From contig JAJDYX010000041.1 of NCBI GenBank assembly GCA_022824945.1, forward strand, positions 1-38,128: a stretch of 38,128 nt of DNA, in the 5' to 3' direction. The translations under genes and the position numbers were made by a program. Below the pieces are notes generated by a model that was not told where the DNA came from, ran no database searches, and saw only the letters and a program-made list of their open reading frames with translations. The stretch is from Candidatus Latescibacterota bacterium (lineage in GTDB: Bacteria; Latescibacterota; UBA2968). Positions within the stretch are counted from its first letter, which is position 1; every line of letters starts with the position of its first letter. Below, piece by piece: positions 26,251-35,695 of this stretch.

Positions 26251-27075
26251 ATGCCACCTCCCACATCCATGATCTGTCCAGGCTGCGGCACCCTCATCAA
26301 TACCGACGAAAAGCGGTGCCCCCATTGTGGTGCTTATAATCCCAATCTCTGGGGTATCGGTCCCGCGCTGAACCGACTTTTTGGCGGTCGCATCGATGTC
26401 CTCACCCTGATACCCACCGCGTGTATTGCCCTTTACGCAGTCAGCCTATTGCTCGACCTCGGTGCCGCACTGTCGATGGGCGGTGGGCTTTTTGGCATGC
26501 TAAGCCCCGGCAATATCCCGCTGATCGTCCTCGGCATGACCCACGGCGAAGCACCCTGGTGGACCGTGCTCACCGCGACATATCTCCACGGCAGCCTCCT
26601 CCACATCCTGTTCAACGTCCTGTGGATTCGGCAACTCGGTCCCGAGGTCGGTCAGTTCTTCGGTCCAGCGCGCTATTTTATCATCTACACGGTCGCAGGG
26701 GCTATCGGCTTTATCCTCTCCAACCTGATCTCAGGCTATCCAACCGTAGGCGCTTCAGGGGCTATTTTTGGACTTTTTGCCGCCATCATCGTGTACGGCC
26801 GCAACCACAAAACGCAGATGATGTCACTCATGACGCGGCAGATGTGGCAATGGGCCATCTTACTATTTGTCATGGGCTTTCTCATGAGCGGTGTCAACAA
26901 CTGGGCGCACCTGGGCGGTTTTATCGGCGGCTGGATCACAGCACAAATCCTCGTCTCAAGTGCAGAATACCGCGAAGGACGCATCACCATTCTCATAGCC
27001 CTGCTCTGTCTTTTGCTCACCGTCCTCGGTTTTATCCTCTCAATTTTAGAATACTTCCCACTCCTCCTATCCTGA
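26251..27075 (+). CDS. rhomboid-family intramembrane serine protease with N-terminal zinc ribbon
   Basis: A longer frame overlaps the upstream aminotransferase, so the ATG at 26251, four bases after that stop, is chosen; this gives 274 residues. CPGCGTLINTDEKRCPHCG at 9-27 is a four-Cys zinc ribbon. At least six hydrophobic segments follow. HGSLLHILFNVLW contains the conserved His118 and Asn122. GASGAIFG has catalytic Ser169, and NNWAHLGGFIGGW supplies His220, completing the Ser-His dyad. Rhomboids cut transmembrane helices within the inner membrane. It has no obvious functional tie to the aminotransferase. The substrate is unknown. Confidence 0.88.
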   Translation: MPPPTSMICPGCGTLINTDEKRCPHCGAYNPNLWGIGPALNRLFGGRIDVLTLIPTACIALYAVSLLLDLGAALSMGGGLFGMLSPGNIPLIVLGMTHGEAPWWTVLTATYLHGSLLHILFNVLWIRQLGPEVGQFFGPARYFIIYTVAGAIGFILSNLISGYPTVGASGAIFGLFAAIIVYGRNHKTQMMSLMTRQMWQWAILLFVMGFLMSGVNNWAHLGGFIGGWITAQILVSSAEYREGRITILIALLCLLLTVLGFILSILEYFPLLLS

Positions 27076-27082
27076 CGCGGGC

Positions 27083-28690
27083 CTATCCCCCCAGTGTCAC
27101 ATCCACAGACTCAGGTATCCATGAAGCGGCAATATCCAGATCGCTGTGAATAACCTGCGCCGCATTATACCCCGGCAACCCCGTCACATTGCCGCCTGGA
27201 TGACAGCAAGACCCACAAAGATACAGCCCCTCAAAACATCCCCGATAATGCCCCGCACCGGGAAAGGGACGGTTATAACCCGTCTGCCCATTTGTAAATG
27301 CACCAACGAGCAAATCCCCATCCCGCATATTGGGCAATGCGCGCTCGACATCCAGCGGACTGCGAACAAAAAAATCGATCACACAATCCCTCAAATTCGG
27401 CGCGTATTCAGACCACATATCCAGCATATCGCGACCAACCGCATCTCGCTCCCGATCCCAGTTTGTAGAATCGCCGTACAGGTGAAACGGCAACTTCTGC
27501 CACATAAACGCCGTGTGTTTTTCCAAAGGAGCCTGTGTCGTATCAAAATGTGTCGGACACGCGCCCCACATCACAGGCGGCGGGATCGTTCCCTTTTCGT
27601 GGTGGGCAACAATATCCCCATATTGATCCGCGTGCTCCAGCCCCAGAATAACCATCAGCGCATCCGCGACTTCCGGATGATTTTCCACAGCGCGATAACG
27701 CGGCGGTTCACTCAAATTCAAATGGAGCGCGAACAGCGGCGCCAGCACATTGTACTGAAATTTCTCAACCCGGTTTTGCCACGCCCCGGGCAACGCCTCG
27801 CGGTCAATCAAATCGAGAAACGTCTGATGGGGATTCAAGCTGGACACGACCACAGGCGCTTTGATATACTTGCCATCCACCGTCTCAACCCCCCTGACGC
27901 GATTATCCTCCACCACAATGCGTCCGGGTTCGGTTTGCAACCAGATCTCGCCACCCATATCAGAAATCGCAGCAACCAGCGCGCGCGCCAGCCCCGCTGA
28001 ACCGCCCACACACATCTGCGCTTTCCCCTTGCTCGCCAGCAAAGCCGGTATATGGTGTCCAAATCCCGCGGCGCGCAAATCCACTTCGCGCAGCCCATTG
28101 AAAAACAACAACCCGGCTCGAATGACCGGGTGTTCAAATTCCCGATTCACAAACTCGAGCGGGGAAAGCGCGCTGACATCGAGCAACATCTTCCCCTCTC
28201 GGGTCTGCGACAAAATCTCGTGCCTCAGTTCTTGTGGCAAAGGCGGTGCCTGCGCCTCTACAGACAGAATATTTCGTACAACGGGATCAAACGCATCGCG
28301 CCATCGCCGAAGTGTCTGTGCATCCCGCTTGCTAAACCGCGCAAAACTATCTTCCGTGCGTTCAAAATCCGTGTACCATTTCAGCACATCGCCATTTCTC
28401 AGCACAAGAGCCACATTTAGTTCGGGTTCAATATAGCGCGCGCCATACCGTTCCAGATGCAAATCGTCAAACCACGGCATTTGCGTGATGGCGCGATGAA
28501 AAAAAGAATGCGTATTGTGCAAAAAACCCGGATAACGGGGGTCTTCAACAGTCGCCAGCCCGCCTCCGGGTTTATCCGATCGCTCCAGGCAAACCACATT
28601 GAGTCCTGCGCGACACAAATACGCCTGCAAAATGAGGCCATTGTGTCCGGCACCCAGCACAATCGCATCAAAGCTTTTATCCTCTCCCAT
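27083..28690 (-). CDS. FAD-dependent phytoene desaturase-like / PYROXD2-like oxidoreductase
   Basis: 535 residues from the ATG at 28690, which has GGTGA five bases upstream; a GTG at 28699 overlapping the previous stop by four bases is an alternative. DAIVLGAGHNGLILQAYLCRAGLNVVCLER is the N-terminal Rossmann FAD-binding motif, with a second FAD contact GLYLCGSCCHPGGNVTGLPGYNAA near the C-terminus. GGSAGLARALVAAI and VVSSLNPHQT also match the phytoene-desaturase superfamily. There is no carotenoid gene nearby, so pigment synthesis is not implied. It is translated after a ferredoxin-NADP reductase-like gene, which may feed it electrons or simply share a pathway. The rhomboid gene converges on it seven bases away. 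Confidence 0.85.
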   Translation of the reverse strand: MGEDKSFDAIVLGAGHNGLILQAYLCRAGLNVVCLERSDKPGGGLATVEDPRYPGFLHNTHSFFHRAITQMPWFDDLHLERYGARYIEPELNVALVLRNGDVLKWYTDFERTEDSFARFSKRDAQTLRRWRDAFDPVVRNILSVEAQAPPLPQELRHEILSQTREGKMLLDVSALSPLEFVNREFEHPVIRAGLLFFNGLREVDLRAAGFGHHIPALLASKGKAQMCVGGSAGLARALVAAISDMGGEIWLQTEPGRIVVEDNRVRGVETVDGKYIKAPVVVSSLNPHQTFLDLIDREALPGAWQNRVEKFQYNVLAPLFALHLNLSEPPRYRAVENHPEVADALMVILGLEHADQYGDIVAHHEKGTIPPPVMWGACPTHFDTTQAPLEKHTAFMWQKLPFHLYGDSTNWDRERDAVGRDMLDMWSEYAPNLRDCVIDFFVRSPLDVERALPNMRDGDLLVGAFTNGQTGYNRPFPGAGHYRGCFEGLYLCGSCCHPGGNVTGLPGYNAAQVIHSDLDIAASWIPESVDVTLGG

Positions 28691-28695
28691 AGCGA

Positions 28696-29514
28696 TCACC
28701 AGTAGCGTTCTATATGTATCTGCCCGGGATCTCTCCGCTTGTGCTCCTTAAAACCCTCTGAAATCAAAATTTCTGTCACATCATCGCACATATAGGGATT
28801 ACCACATACAAACACATGCGTATCTTCCGGCGTTGGATGTCCCCCCCAGACCTCATCGAGCGGGCCATCTGTCCACAAATTTTGCACATAGCCCGTATAT
28901 CCGCTCCATTCCACATGCTCATTTGCCGGACGGCTAATCTGGGGGATATAAATAAAATTATCGCATAAATCTTGCATCACTTCCAATTCAGATCGATATC
29001 CCAAATCCCATGAATGTCGCGCTCCGTGCAGCACCACAAAACGCCGCTCAGTGTTTTCTTTCAAATAAGTCCGAAGCATACTCATATAAGGCGCCAATCC
29101 CGTGCCCGTCGCCACCATCACGACATTTTTATTTGGTGGCACATCTTGCAGCGTAAACATACCCGTAATTTTGGGGCCCAACCAGAGACGGTCACCGATT
29201 TCCAGCGCAAATAACCTGGGCGTCAACGCGCCCGATCTCACCAGGGTGATATAAAACTCGAGGTACTCTGTTGCCACCGAAGAAGATGCAATCGAATACG
29301 CCCGCCGGATCAAACCTCTCTGCGGCTTCTCGTAATCTTCGGTAGGATCTGAATACTCTGTGCGGGGTGCTTCGGGAGGCAATCCGATCACGCCAAATTG
29401 CCCAGCCTCAAAAGCTGGCAATTCCCAGCCGTCGGGCACAACGCGAAGAATAATCAAATCGGGAGTCACTTCGAGGCGCTGTGTCACAACGGCATTGAGT
29501 TCATCCTTCGGCAA
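28696..29514 (-). CDS. ferredoxin-NADP+ reductase-type flavoprotein
   Basis: 272 residues starting at TTG 29514, five bases after AAGGAGG. RRAYSIAS at 70-77 is the FAD-binding RxYS motif, GTGLAP at 137-142 the NADP phosphate loop, CGNPYM at 237-242 the nicotinamide site, and the chain ends in a C-terminal Trp272. All match FprA/FprB-type ferredoxin (flavodoxin) NADP reductases. It moves electrons between NADPH and a ferredoxin or flavodoxin; no ferredoxin gene is in the window. Its start overlaps the end of the Ldh gene by 14 bases and its stop overlaps or abuts the FAD oxidoreductase start, indicating one operon. Confidence 0.9.
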   Translation of the reverse strand: MPKDELNAVVTQRLEVTPDLIILRVVPDGWELPAFEAGQFGVIGLPPEAPRTEYSDPTEDYEKPQRGLIRRAYSIASSSVATEYLEFYITLVRSGALTPRLFALEIGDRLWLGPKITGMFTLQDVPPNKNVVMVATGTGLAPYMSMLRTYLKENTERRFVVLHGARHSWDLGYRSELEVMQDLCDNFIYIPQISRPANEHVEWSGYTGYVQNLWTDGPLDEVWGGHPTPEDTHVFVCGNPYMCDDVTEILISEGFKEHKRRDPGQIHIERYW

Positions 29515-30571
29515 ACCACCCTCCTTGTGCTAAAGTTATACCAACTGCCTGTCCTGTTTCGCAAATCTGTCGCCAGGTCTCATCATCTATATCCACACCA
29601 TGGGCTTCTTTCTCCCGCCGCATGCGCGCTTCCATCTCACCCGGCATCAAAATCTCATCGAACCCGGGCGCGAGCCGGGCACTCTTCAAAAATTGTACAA
29701 AGGATTGCATCTCATCGCTAAATTGATCGCGTCCGACAAAAGCCCCAATATCCAGCGCCATGATAAACACCCCATTGCCACCAGAAAGCGCTCCCTCGCG
29801 ACTACAACCACCGCCACCGAGTGCGCCAGACAAAACATCGACCACCACAGAAAGCGCGTAGCCCTTATGCGCTGAAATCCCGCCAAAAGGCAAAATAGCC
29901 CCTCTGGGCGGACCGTAAAACTTTGCCGGATCCGTCGTCGAATCGCCCTCTGCATCAACAACCCAGCCTTCGGGCAGCGATTCCCCCAAATTGCGCTTCA
30001 CCCGGATTTTTCCCTCCGCGACAACACTCGTAGTCAAATCCACGACAATCGGAAAATCGCCTCCCGTGGGAATACCCACGGCAATGGGATTGGGCGACAT
30101 GCGCGCGTCAATGCCGCCAAACGGATGCTGAAGCAATCCCCCGCCGTGATTATTGCACATCACAATGCCAATCATCTCAGCCTCGGCAGCGACCTCCACA
30201 TATTCACCCAAACGCCCAATATGCCCGCTATTGAAAAGCTCAACCACGGCAACCGACCGCTGTTTTGCCTTCTCCATTGCCAGGGCCATAGCCTGATGGC
30301 AAACAGTTTGTCCAAACCCCCAACCACCATCGACAACCGCCGAAGCATCTGCCTCGCGCACAACCGCGATCTCTTGCCCAGCATGCACGCGCCCTTCACT
30401 GAGAGCCTGAACGTATTGCACCAGGCGAATCACACCGTGGGAATCGTGCCCCATCAAATTGGACAACACCAGCGAATGCGCAATCTGGCGCGCCTCTTCC
30501 GCGCCCAGACCCGCACCTTCAAACACCTGTGTACAGGCCTCTTTGAGCCTTTCAACATCCAAAACAGGCAT
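29501..30571 (-). CDS. Ldh2/MdhG-family NAD(P)-dependent dehydrogenase (malate/lactate/ureidoglycolate type)
   Basis: 356 residues, normal for the family, which folds differently from classical lactate dehydrogenases and oxidises 2-hydroxyacids or reduces imines. MGHDSHGVIRLVQYV (40-54) carries the conserved His-Gly. Then come AKQRSVAVVELFNSGHIGRLGEYVE, the cofactor region MSPNPIAVGIPTGGDFPIVVDLTTSVVA, and the GGISAHKGYALSVVVDVLSGALGG signature. GGAGG precedes the ATG. It is the first gene of the three-gene operon with ferredoxin reductase and FAD oxidoreductase. Which hydroxyacid it uses cannot be inferred; ureidoglycolate, malate, sulfolactate and lactate are known family substrates. Confidence 0.88.
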   Translation of the reverse strand: MPVLDVERLKEACTQVFEGAGLGAEEARQIAHSLVLSNLMGHDSHGVIRLVQYVQALSEGRVHAGQEIAVVREADASAVVDGGWGFGQTVCHQAMALAMEKAKQRSVAVVELFNSGHIGRLGEYVEVAAEAEMIGIVMCNNHGGGLLQHPFGGIDARMSPNPIAVGIPTGGDFPIVVDLTTSVVAEGKIRVKRNLGESLPEGWVVDAEGDSTTDPAKFYGPPRGAILPFGGISAHKGYALSVVVDVLSGALGGGGCSREGALSGGNGVFIMALDIGAFVGRDQFSDEMQSFVQFLKSARLAPGFDEILMPGEMEARMRREKEAHGVDIDDETWRQICETGQAVGITLAQGGWFAEG

Positions 30572-30606
30572 ACTACACCCTCCTCACCAAATTGTGAACG
30601 GGCCAT

Positions 30607-30635
30607 AATCTACACGCAACTGGTATGATGGTCAA
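30607..30635 (-). promoter_or_regulatory. promoter of the Ldh-FNR-oxidoreductase operon
   Basis: On the - strand TTGACC (30630-30635) and TAGATT (30607-30612) are separated by exactly 17 bases. The match is five of six and four of six. The predicted start lies near 30600, about 30 bases before the ATG at 30571. It lies in the only sizeable gap between the operon and the restriction genes. Confidence 0.5.
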
Positions 30636-30694
30636 GATTTTCAATAAATATACATCGTTACTCAAGCCTGCCATCTCAGCAGACCAACATCCCT

Positions 30695-33637
30695 TTATAT
30701 CGTCACTTGATCAAGTGATGTCACTACATCGTAATCGACATTGAGCGACTCAAAGTGCTTTCGGCCACAATCAATTTTCCAATTCTCTCCCATCCTGCGA
30801 TCTTCTGAATCAAGCGTACCCTTGGTCTCGCGCACAAAATAGAGCTTCTCGTCCCTCTCCGTGACAAAAGCCCAGTCCGGATTATATGGGCCAATAGGCG
30901 TGTCAATTTTGAACCAAGAAGGAAGTTTGAGAAACAGCCTGACATTTTCATGATTATCCAGATCGTGTGCAAATTGCTTCTCAACTTCAGACTCGTACTC
31001 GATGGTGTCAAAAAGCGCCTTATTCTCATTCTGAACTTCGTATAAGTTGTGTAGGTAACGCACAATGCCCTCTTCAGCCTCCTGTTCAATACGTCTCATT
31101 TCCCAGTACTGGCCTTCGACCTTTTCATACTGAATGCCTTCAAGCATCAGATCGCGCATAGCACGCGAAATCTCCTTTGCCACTGCCGCCATAAAAACTT
31201 GCGGATTGATTTTGAAGGCAGGTAAACGTCCCGACTGTTTCAGTATTTTGACAAGTGCGTGGCGGGTCAGTTCAGTCTCCTTCTGGAGAAAATTCAGGAT
31301 ATCGGGCAAGATAGTGGCCGGGCTTACATCGCGGCGTCGCGTCGCAATTTGCCTGTCGGCTGAAACACCCGCCTCCGAAATATCGACCTCAACAACTGTC
31401 GTTGCAATTTCAGGAGATTTAATGGGCGCGAGATTTTTGATGCGCTCAACTGCTTTGCCGATTAGTTCGTCGGTATCAAAGGCCACGCGATAGCGCGTAC
31501 GATGCTTAATCCTATTCCAAAGTGCCTTAAAATCATCGCTCAGATAAACTTCCTTTCGCAATTCAAGCGTACGTCGCTCACGGGCATTTACCACGCGGTT
31601 TTTGAAGACCTTCTTGCTCACCTCGTCAATGATCTCAGGCACCAGGTCCTTAAACTCATCAGATATCTGAAGCTGAAAATGCGGTGCTCCTGGATTGAAC
31701 TCATCCAAAATTTCACCGGACGCATTGAGATACCCATTGGCAACCAACTCATCCCAAATTCTGGTCGAAGCGTCCTGACCAATTTCTTGCTCTGTCCCAT
31801 CCGGTGCTGCCCGAACCAATTTGGCGAAGGCGATCTTCTCGACTATACCAAACCGAATCCCGAAATCTTCTTCAAACTCCGATTGCAGCGTACGGGCAAA
31901 TTCCTCATAAGATTCATTGGCAACTACAGTGAGTTGGTTAACGGTTTCATCATGAATCCGCTCACCATCCTGATTCACTGGTAGGCGCAGACCTCGCCCG
32001 ATTTCCTGACGCTTCTTTTCAAATGAATGGGTCTCGTTGAGCGTACAAATTTGGAATACATTGGGATTATCCCATCCTTCCCGCAACGCAGAATGCGAAA
32101 AAATAAAACGAAGTGGCTCTTCAACATCAAGCAGACGTTCCTTCTCTCTCATGATCAAATTATAGGTATCTTCGTCTATTTGCGTGTTGCCCCGCGTATC
32201 TTTGGCACGGCCCTTGTCCATAGAGAAGTAGCCGTTGTGAATTTTGGAGATGTCTTCGGTGGCGAATGTACTATAAATCGGTTTATCTGTCAGTTCTCGG
32301 TACGCATCCTCAAACCACTGTCCGACCTTTCCAATCGTGGCACTACCATCCGTGTTGTACACCCGATAACTCGCCACTCGATTAATAAAAAACAGCGAAA
32401 GCACCTTGATGCCTTTTTGAGTCAGAGAACGCTCCTTTTGTAAATGTCTCTCTACAGTCTCATAAATCTGTGCCTGCATAATCTCGTCGCCGAGTCCTCC
32501 TATTTCCTGCCCGATTTCCAATAAGTGTCCCTGATTAAACTCGAGATATTCCACACCCGGAGTACAATCAATATTCTGAACAATATATCCATCTCGATAA
32601 TTTTCTCGCCTGCCGGATTTCACGTATAAATCGTCACCCTGCTTGACCCAGATTCTGGATGCTCTCGGTCCTTGCGTACCCTCCTTGTGAATCTCTACCT
32701 GTGCCCTAATGCCCTTCGTGTTATCGGTCTTTAACAGTTTGACATAAGCCTCATTAAAACTGTCTTCAGAGCGCACTGATGCCACCTCAATGCGCTTTAC
32801 CAGACGCATGTCATAAGCCTTTATGGGATCGAGTTTATACAGAAGATTATAGGGGTTTCGATGTGTAGCACTATAACGCAGTGTGGCGGCCGGATGCAGA
32901 TTTTCTATCGCCCGCTTCGATTTGGGCGTATTATCCACGCTTTGCGGCTCGTCAATAATAACCATCGGTTGCGTCGCCTGAATAAACTCAATCGGTCGGT
33001 GACCAGACATACGATCATTTTCGCGGTTGATCACATTGAGTTTTTTCAACTCATCTTCGGTCATGTCCGCAAGTGCTTTGTCGGCAATATCCTTCTGAAA
33101 GGACTGGATATTGATGATCATAATTTGGATTTGATTGCTCGTGGCGAATTGTCGCACCTGACTGAGTTTTTTAGAATCATAGACAAAGTAATCAAATGGC
33201 ACATTATCATAGAGCGTGCAAAAGTGCTCCTTCGTCATCTCTATGCTTTTCAGCACACCCTCACGGATAGCTACACTGGGCACAACAATAATAAACTTCT
33301 TAAAGCCATAAGCCTTGTTCAATTCGAAAATTGTGCGGAGATAAACATAAGTCTTGCCGGTCCCCGTCTCCATTTCAATAGAAAACGCCCGCCCCTGAAG
33401 CGCAGATACCTTCTCAATATCATAGGCTTCCTGTATCTTATGAACATTGGTGAGGATCGCTTCATCACTGAGTGAGAGTTTATTTCCCACACCGAGTTCA
33501 GATTGAAAAAGCCCTGCATTGGCTGCAAGGCTTAACTCAAACCCGGTCTGAGAAATAGGCTGCCCGTCGAAAACATCTACAATAGCATCGACCGCATCGC
33601 GCTGATATTCCAGTGATGGGTCAAATTTAAGTTTCAT
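30695..33637 (-). CDS. res: type III restriction enzyme, Res subunit (helicase-nuclease)
   Basis: 980 residues, the usual size of type III Res. TGTGKT at 91-96 is Walker A, IIDEPQ with DEPQ at 229-232 the Walker B box, and YSATHR at 255-260 a helicase motif III. REGWDNPNVFQI and EIGRGLRLPV are motifs V and VI. The C-terminal nuclease has PD at 920-921 and ExK at 937-939 in a PD-(D/E)xK arrangement. It cuts DNA about 25-27 bp from an unmethylated site after ATP-driven translocation, in complex with Mod. The ATG is preceded by AGAGGAC. It starts 14 bases after the mod stop, so both are made from one message. Confidence 0.95.
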   Translation of the reverse strand: MKLKFDPSLEYQRDAVDAIVDVFDGQPISQTGFELSLAANAGLFQSELGVGNKLSLSDEAILTNVHKIQEAYDIEKVSALQGRAFSIEMETGTGKTYVYLRTIFELNKAYGFKKFIIVVPSVAIREGVLKSIEMTKEHFCTLYDNVPFDYFVYDSKKLSQVRQFATSNQIQIMIINIQSFQKDIADKALADMTEDELKKLNVINRENDRMSGHRPIEFIQATQPMVIIDEPQSVDNTPKSKRAIENLHPAATLRYSATHRNPYNLLYKLDPIKAYDMRLVKRIEVASVRSEDSFNEAYVKLLKTDNTKGIRAQVEIHKEGTQGPRASRIWVKQGDDLYVKSGRRENYRDGYIVQNIDCTPGVEYLEFNQGHLLEIGQEIGGLGDEIMQAQIYETVERHLQKERSLTQKGIKVLSLFFINRVASYRVYNTDGSATIGKVGQWFEDAYRELTDKPIYSTFATEDISKIHNGYFSMDKGRAKDTRGNTQIDEDTYNLIMREKERLLDVEEPLRFIFSHSALREGWDNPNVFQICTLNETHSFEKKRQEIGRGLRLPVNQDGERIHDETVNQLTVVANESYEEFARTLQSEFEEDFGIRFGIVEKIAFAKLVRAAPDGTEQEIGQDASTRIWDELVANGYLNASGEILDEFNPGAPHFQLQISDEFKDLVPEIIDEVSKKVFKNRVVNARERRTLELRKEVYLSDDFKALWNRIKHRTRYRVAFDTDELIGKAVERIKNLAPIKSPEIATTVVEVDISEAGVSADRQIATRRRDVSPATILPDILNFLQKETELTRHALVKILKQSGRLPAFKINPQVFMAAVAKEISRAMRDLMLEGIQYEKVEGQYWEMRRIEQEAEEGIVRYLHNLYEVQNENKALFDTIEYESEVEKQFAHDLDNHENVRLFLKLPSWFKIDTPIGPYNPDWAFVTERDEKLYFVRETKGTLDSEDRRMGENWKIDCGRKHFESLNVDYDVVTSLDQVTI

Positions 33638-33651
33638 AGCAATAGGTCCTC

Positions 33652-35613
33652 TTAAACCGTCTTAAATACCATTTCGGTTCCTTTGGCTTCCGCCTGGAAC
33701 TTAAAAGTCAGTGCCGCATTGACTTTTAACTGGTCGTTGCGTTGGAAAGCTGCGTCCAAACAGATAACCTGCGATGAGTTGGTGCTGGCAAGTGCGTCAA
33801 TCAGTTCAGATGTCACTTCTTGTTCAAGACAAATCAGAACCTCGCCATCCGCGATGGAAAACACCTCTTTTCCAGCCATATTGCGCTTTTCAACTTTGGT
33901 CGTCAGCGGGAATCCGGCCTTCAAGAGAATCTCATATAGAATATCCTCCGCATTACTCTCCTCTGAAATGTGGTCAACATGAAGCTCAAGCTGCTCTGCG
34001 AGTGAGTCCTCATCCTCAACCGTGCCATCCCACACCCTGAAATTAGACTGGTCGAGTTTGAATGCCTTGAAGCCCAAGTCCATCATGCCATTGCCATTCA
34101 GGTCGAGTTGACCATTTTGCTCATCCTCAATTTGCTTTGCAGCGCGGCGGATGCGTTCTTTGCCAATATCTGCAATCGTTTCGTATCCCGCATTATAGGC
34201 TTCCGTTCTTTCTGTTGTTGGTTCTGGCAATTGAACCAAGATAAATTTTCGGTTGCCACCGTCTTCGGCATTGAGTTGCATGGCCGCCTGGGCGGTGGTT
34301 GCAGAACCGGCAAAGAAGTCGAGAATGATATCATTTTTATTTGTACCGAGAAAAATCAATTCCTTTATTAAGGATACCGGCTTTGAATATTCAAAAACCT
34401 TCTTACCAAATATTCTCGTTATATCTTTTCTTGAATTATCGTTTGAAAATCTGTTTTCAATAAAATCCAAGGTTGTTGCCGACTTTGTTCGCTCTTTTTC
34501 TTCTATAAAATATCCACTTGCCCCAGAATCTATGGTCACTTTTTCATAGGTCTTTGTATAGATACGATACTCGTCTTTTCCTTTTTTAAGAACGACAAAT
34601 CCATTATTTAAGCCAAATTCATATAAATCTTTAGACCACCTCCAGCAAAAATCACTTTTAGGATTTCTCTTTTTTCTTTCTTCCATTTCGGCTGCTGATA
34701 CATTACCAGGCCTTAATATCATTCCATCGATTTCAATCTCATAGTCTAAAGCCGGAGAATATTGTATAGAACTGTAATCAAGGGTTTGATTTAATTTATA
34801 TTTTCCTCTTTCAGCATAGTATTCGTCAGAATATTTATAACCTGCATCCGTATGTAGATAAGAATTGATGCATAAATCCTCTGATTTTCTGTAACAAACA
34901 ACAAAATCATTGTTTTTCGCTACTTGATCTGTCGATTTTCCAGCTTTCTTAGTCACGCGAGGAAATCCTGCTACAAAATTCTCCTCTCCAAATATCAAGT
35001 CACATAGTGCTCTAAGGTTTACAACTTCATTGTCATCAATAGAGATAAAAATCACTCCATCTTCGCGCAGCAGATTATAGGCGAGATAGAGACGGGGGTA
35101 CATCATATTCAGCCAGCGCGAATGAAAACGACCATCGGTATCTGTATTCGTAGAAAACTTGCGCCCGTTATCGTCAACTTGTCCTGTGTATGCCAAATAC
35201 GTTTTTAGTTCTTCACAATACTTATCGGGATAGATAAACTCCTTGCCCGTGTTATAGGGTGGATCAATATAGATCATCTTAACCTTCCCAAAATACGCCT
35301 TCTGCAAGAGCTTGAGCACCTCCAGATTTTCGCCCTCAATAAACACATTTTCCGTCTCGTCAAAATTGACGGATTCATCCCGAACAGGCTTTAACGTGGC
35401 TATGCTCGGCTTTTGAATGATTTTCATACACTCGGCCTTGCCCGGCCAATTCAGGCCAAAGCGTTCTACATCGGAATCAACCCACTCGCCCAAAACACGC
35501 TTGAGTTGGTCAAAATCAATGCGCTCCTCGGTGAAGACCTCCGGAAATATCCTTTTGAGTGCCTCGCGCTTTTCTTCCGTGATATCCATCGACGCCAGCG
35601 TCATCTTTTCCAT
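33652..35613 (-). CDS. mod: type III modification methylase, Mod subunit (adenine-N6 methyltransferase)
   Basis: 653 residues from ATG 35613, preceded by AGGTGA; a TTG at 35667 extends the frame through an upstream repeat and is rejected. DPPYNTG at 117-123 is catalytic motif IV, and FFAGSATTA from 433 is the AdoMet motif I. The order IV then I makes it a beta-class methylase. Residues of about 200-420 between these motifs form the target-recognition domain. Mod methylates one strand of an asymmetric site and guides Res. The DNA for the recognition domain is AT-rich (25-35% GC in lines I counted) against about 48-50% in the flanks, so this part was probably exchanged. It lies downstream of the TPR-PIN gene. 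Confidence 0.95.
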   Translation of the reverse strand: MEKMTLASMDITEEKREALKRIFPEVFTEERIDFDQLKRVLGEWVDSDVERFGLNWPGKAECMKIIQKPSIATLKPVRDESVNFDETENVFIEGENLEVLKLLQKAYFGKVKMIYIDPPYNTGKEFIYPDKYCEELKTYLAYTGQVDDNGRKFSTNTDTDGRFHSRWLNMMYPRLYLAYNLLREDGVIFISIDDNEVVNLRALCDLIFGEENFVAGFPRVTKKAGKSTDQVAKNNDFVVCYRKSEDLCINSYLHTDAGYKYSDEYYAERGKYKLNQTLDYSSIQYSPALDYEIEIDGMILRPGNVSAAEMEERKKRNPKSDFCWRWSKDLYEFGLNNGFVVLKKGKDEYRIYTKTYEKVTIDSGASGYFIEEKERTKSATTLDFIENRFSNDNSRKDITRIFGKKVFEYSKPVSLIKELIFLGTNKNDIILDFFAGSATTAQAAMQLNAEDGGNRKFILVQLPEPTTERTEAYNAGYETIADIGKERIRRAAKQIEDEQNGQLDLNGNGMMDLGFKAFKLDQSNFRVWDGTVEDEDSLAEQLELHVDHISEESNAEDILYEILLKAGFPLTTKVEKRNMAGKEVFSIADGEVLICLEQEVTSELIDALASTNSSQVICLDAAFQRNDQLKVNAALTFKFQAEAKGTEMVFKTV

Positions 35614-35621
35614 TGTCACCT

Positions 35622-35663
35622 CTATTTTTAAAATAGTTACGACACTGCCTATTTTTAAGATAG
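35622..35663 (-). promoter_or_regulatory. two copies of a 15-bp palindrome before mod (candidate operator)
   Basis: CTATTTTTAAAATAG (35622-35636) is a perfect inverted repeat about a single central base. CTATTTTTAAGATAG (35649-35663) is a second copy with one mismatch. The two are in the same orientation, 27 bases apart, and lie just upstream of the mod ribosome site. They contain too little G/C to be a terminator. Possible roles are binding sites for a repressor or controller of mod and res, or overlapping promoter elements. Confidence 0.55.
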
Positions 35664-35695
35664 TCAAACTAAATTTCTTTTAATCTGGAGGGGGC

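Noticed and set aside
35622..35663. The palindromes as a transcription terminator for the TPR-PIN gene
   Set aside because: The stems are almost all A/T with no GC-rich core and no suitable U-tract after them.
35614..35667. The longer mod start at a TTG giving an N-terminal TILKI repeat
   Set aside because: The extension is made by the palindromic repeats. The ATG at 35613 has AGGTGA and fits a normal Mod N-terminus.
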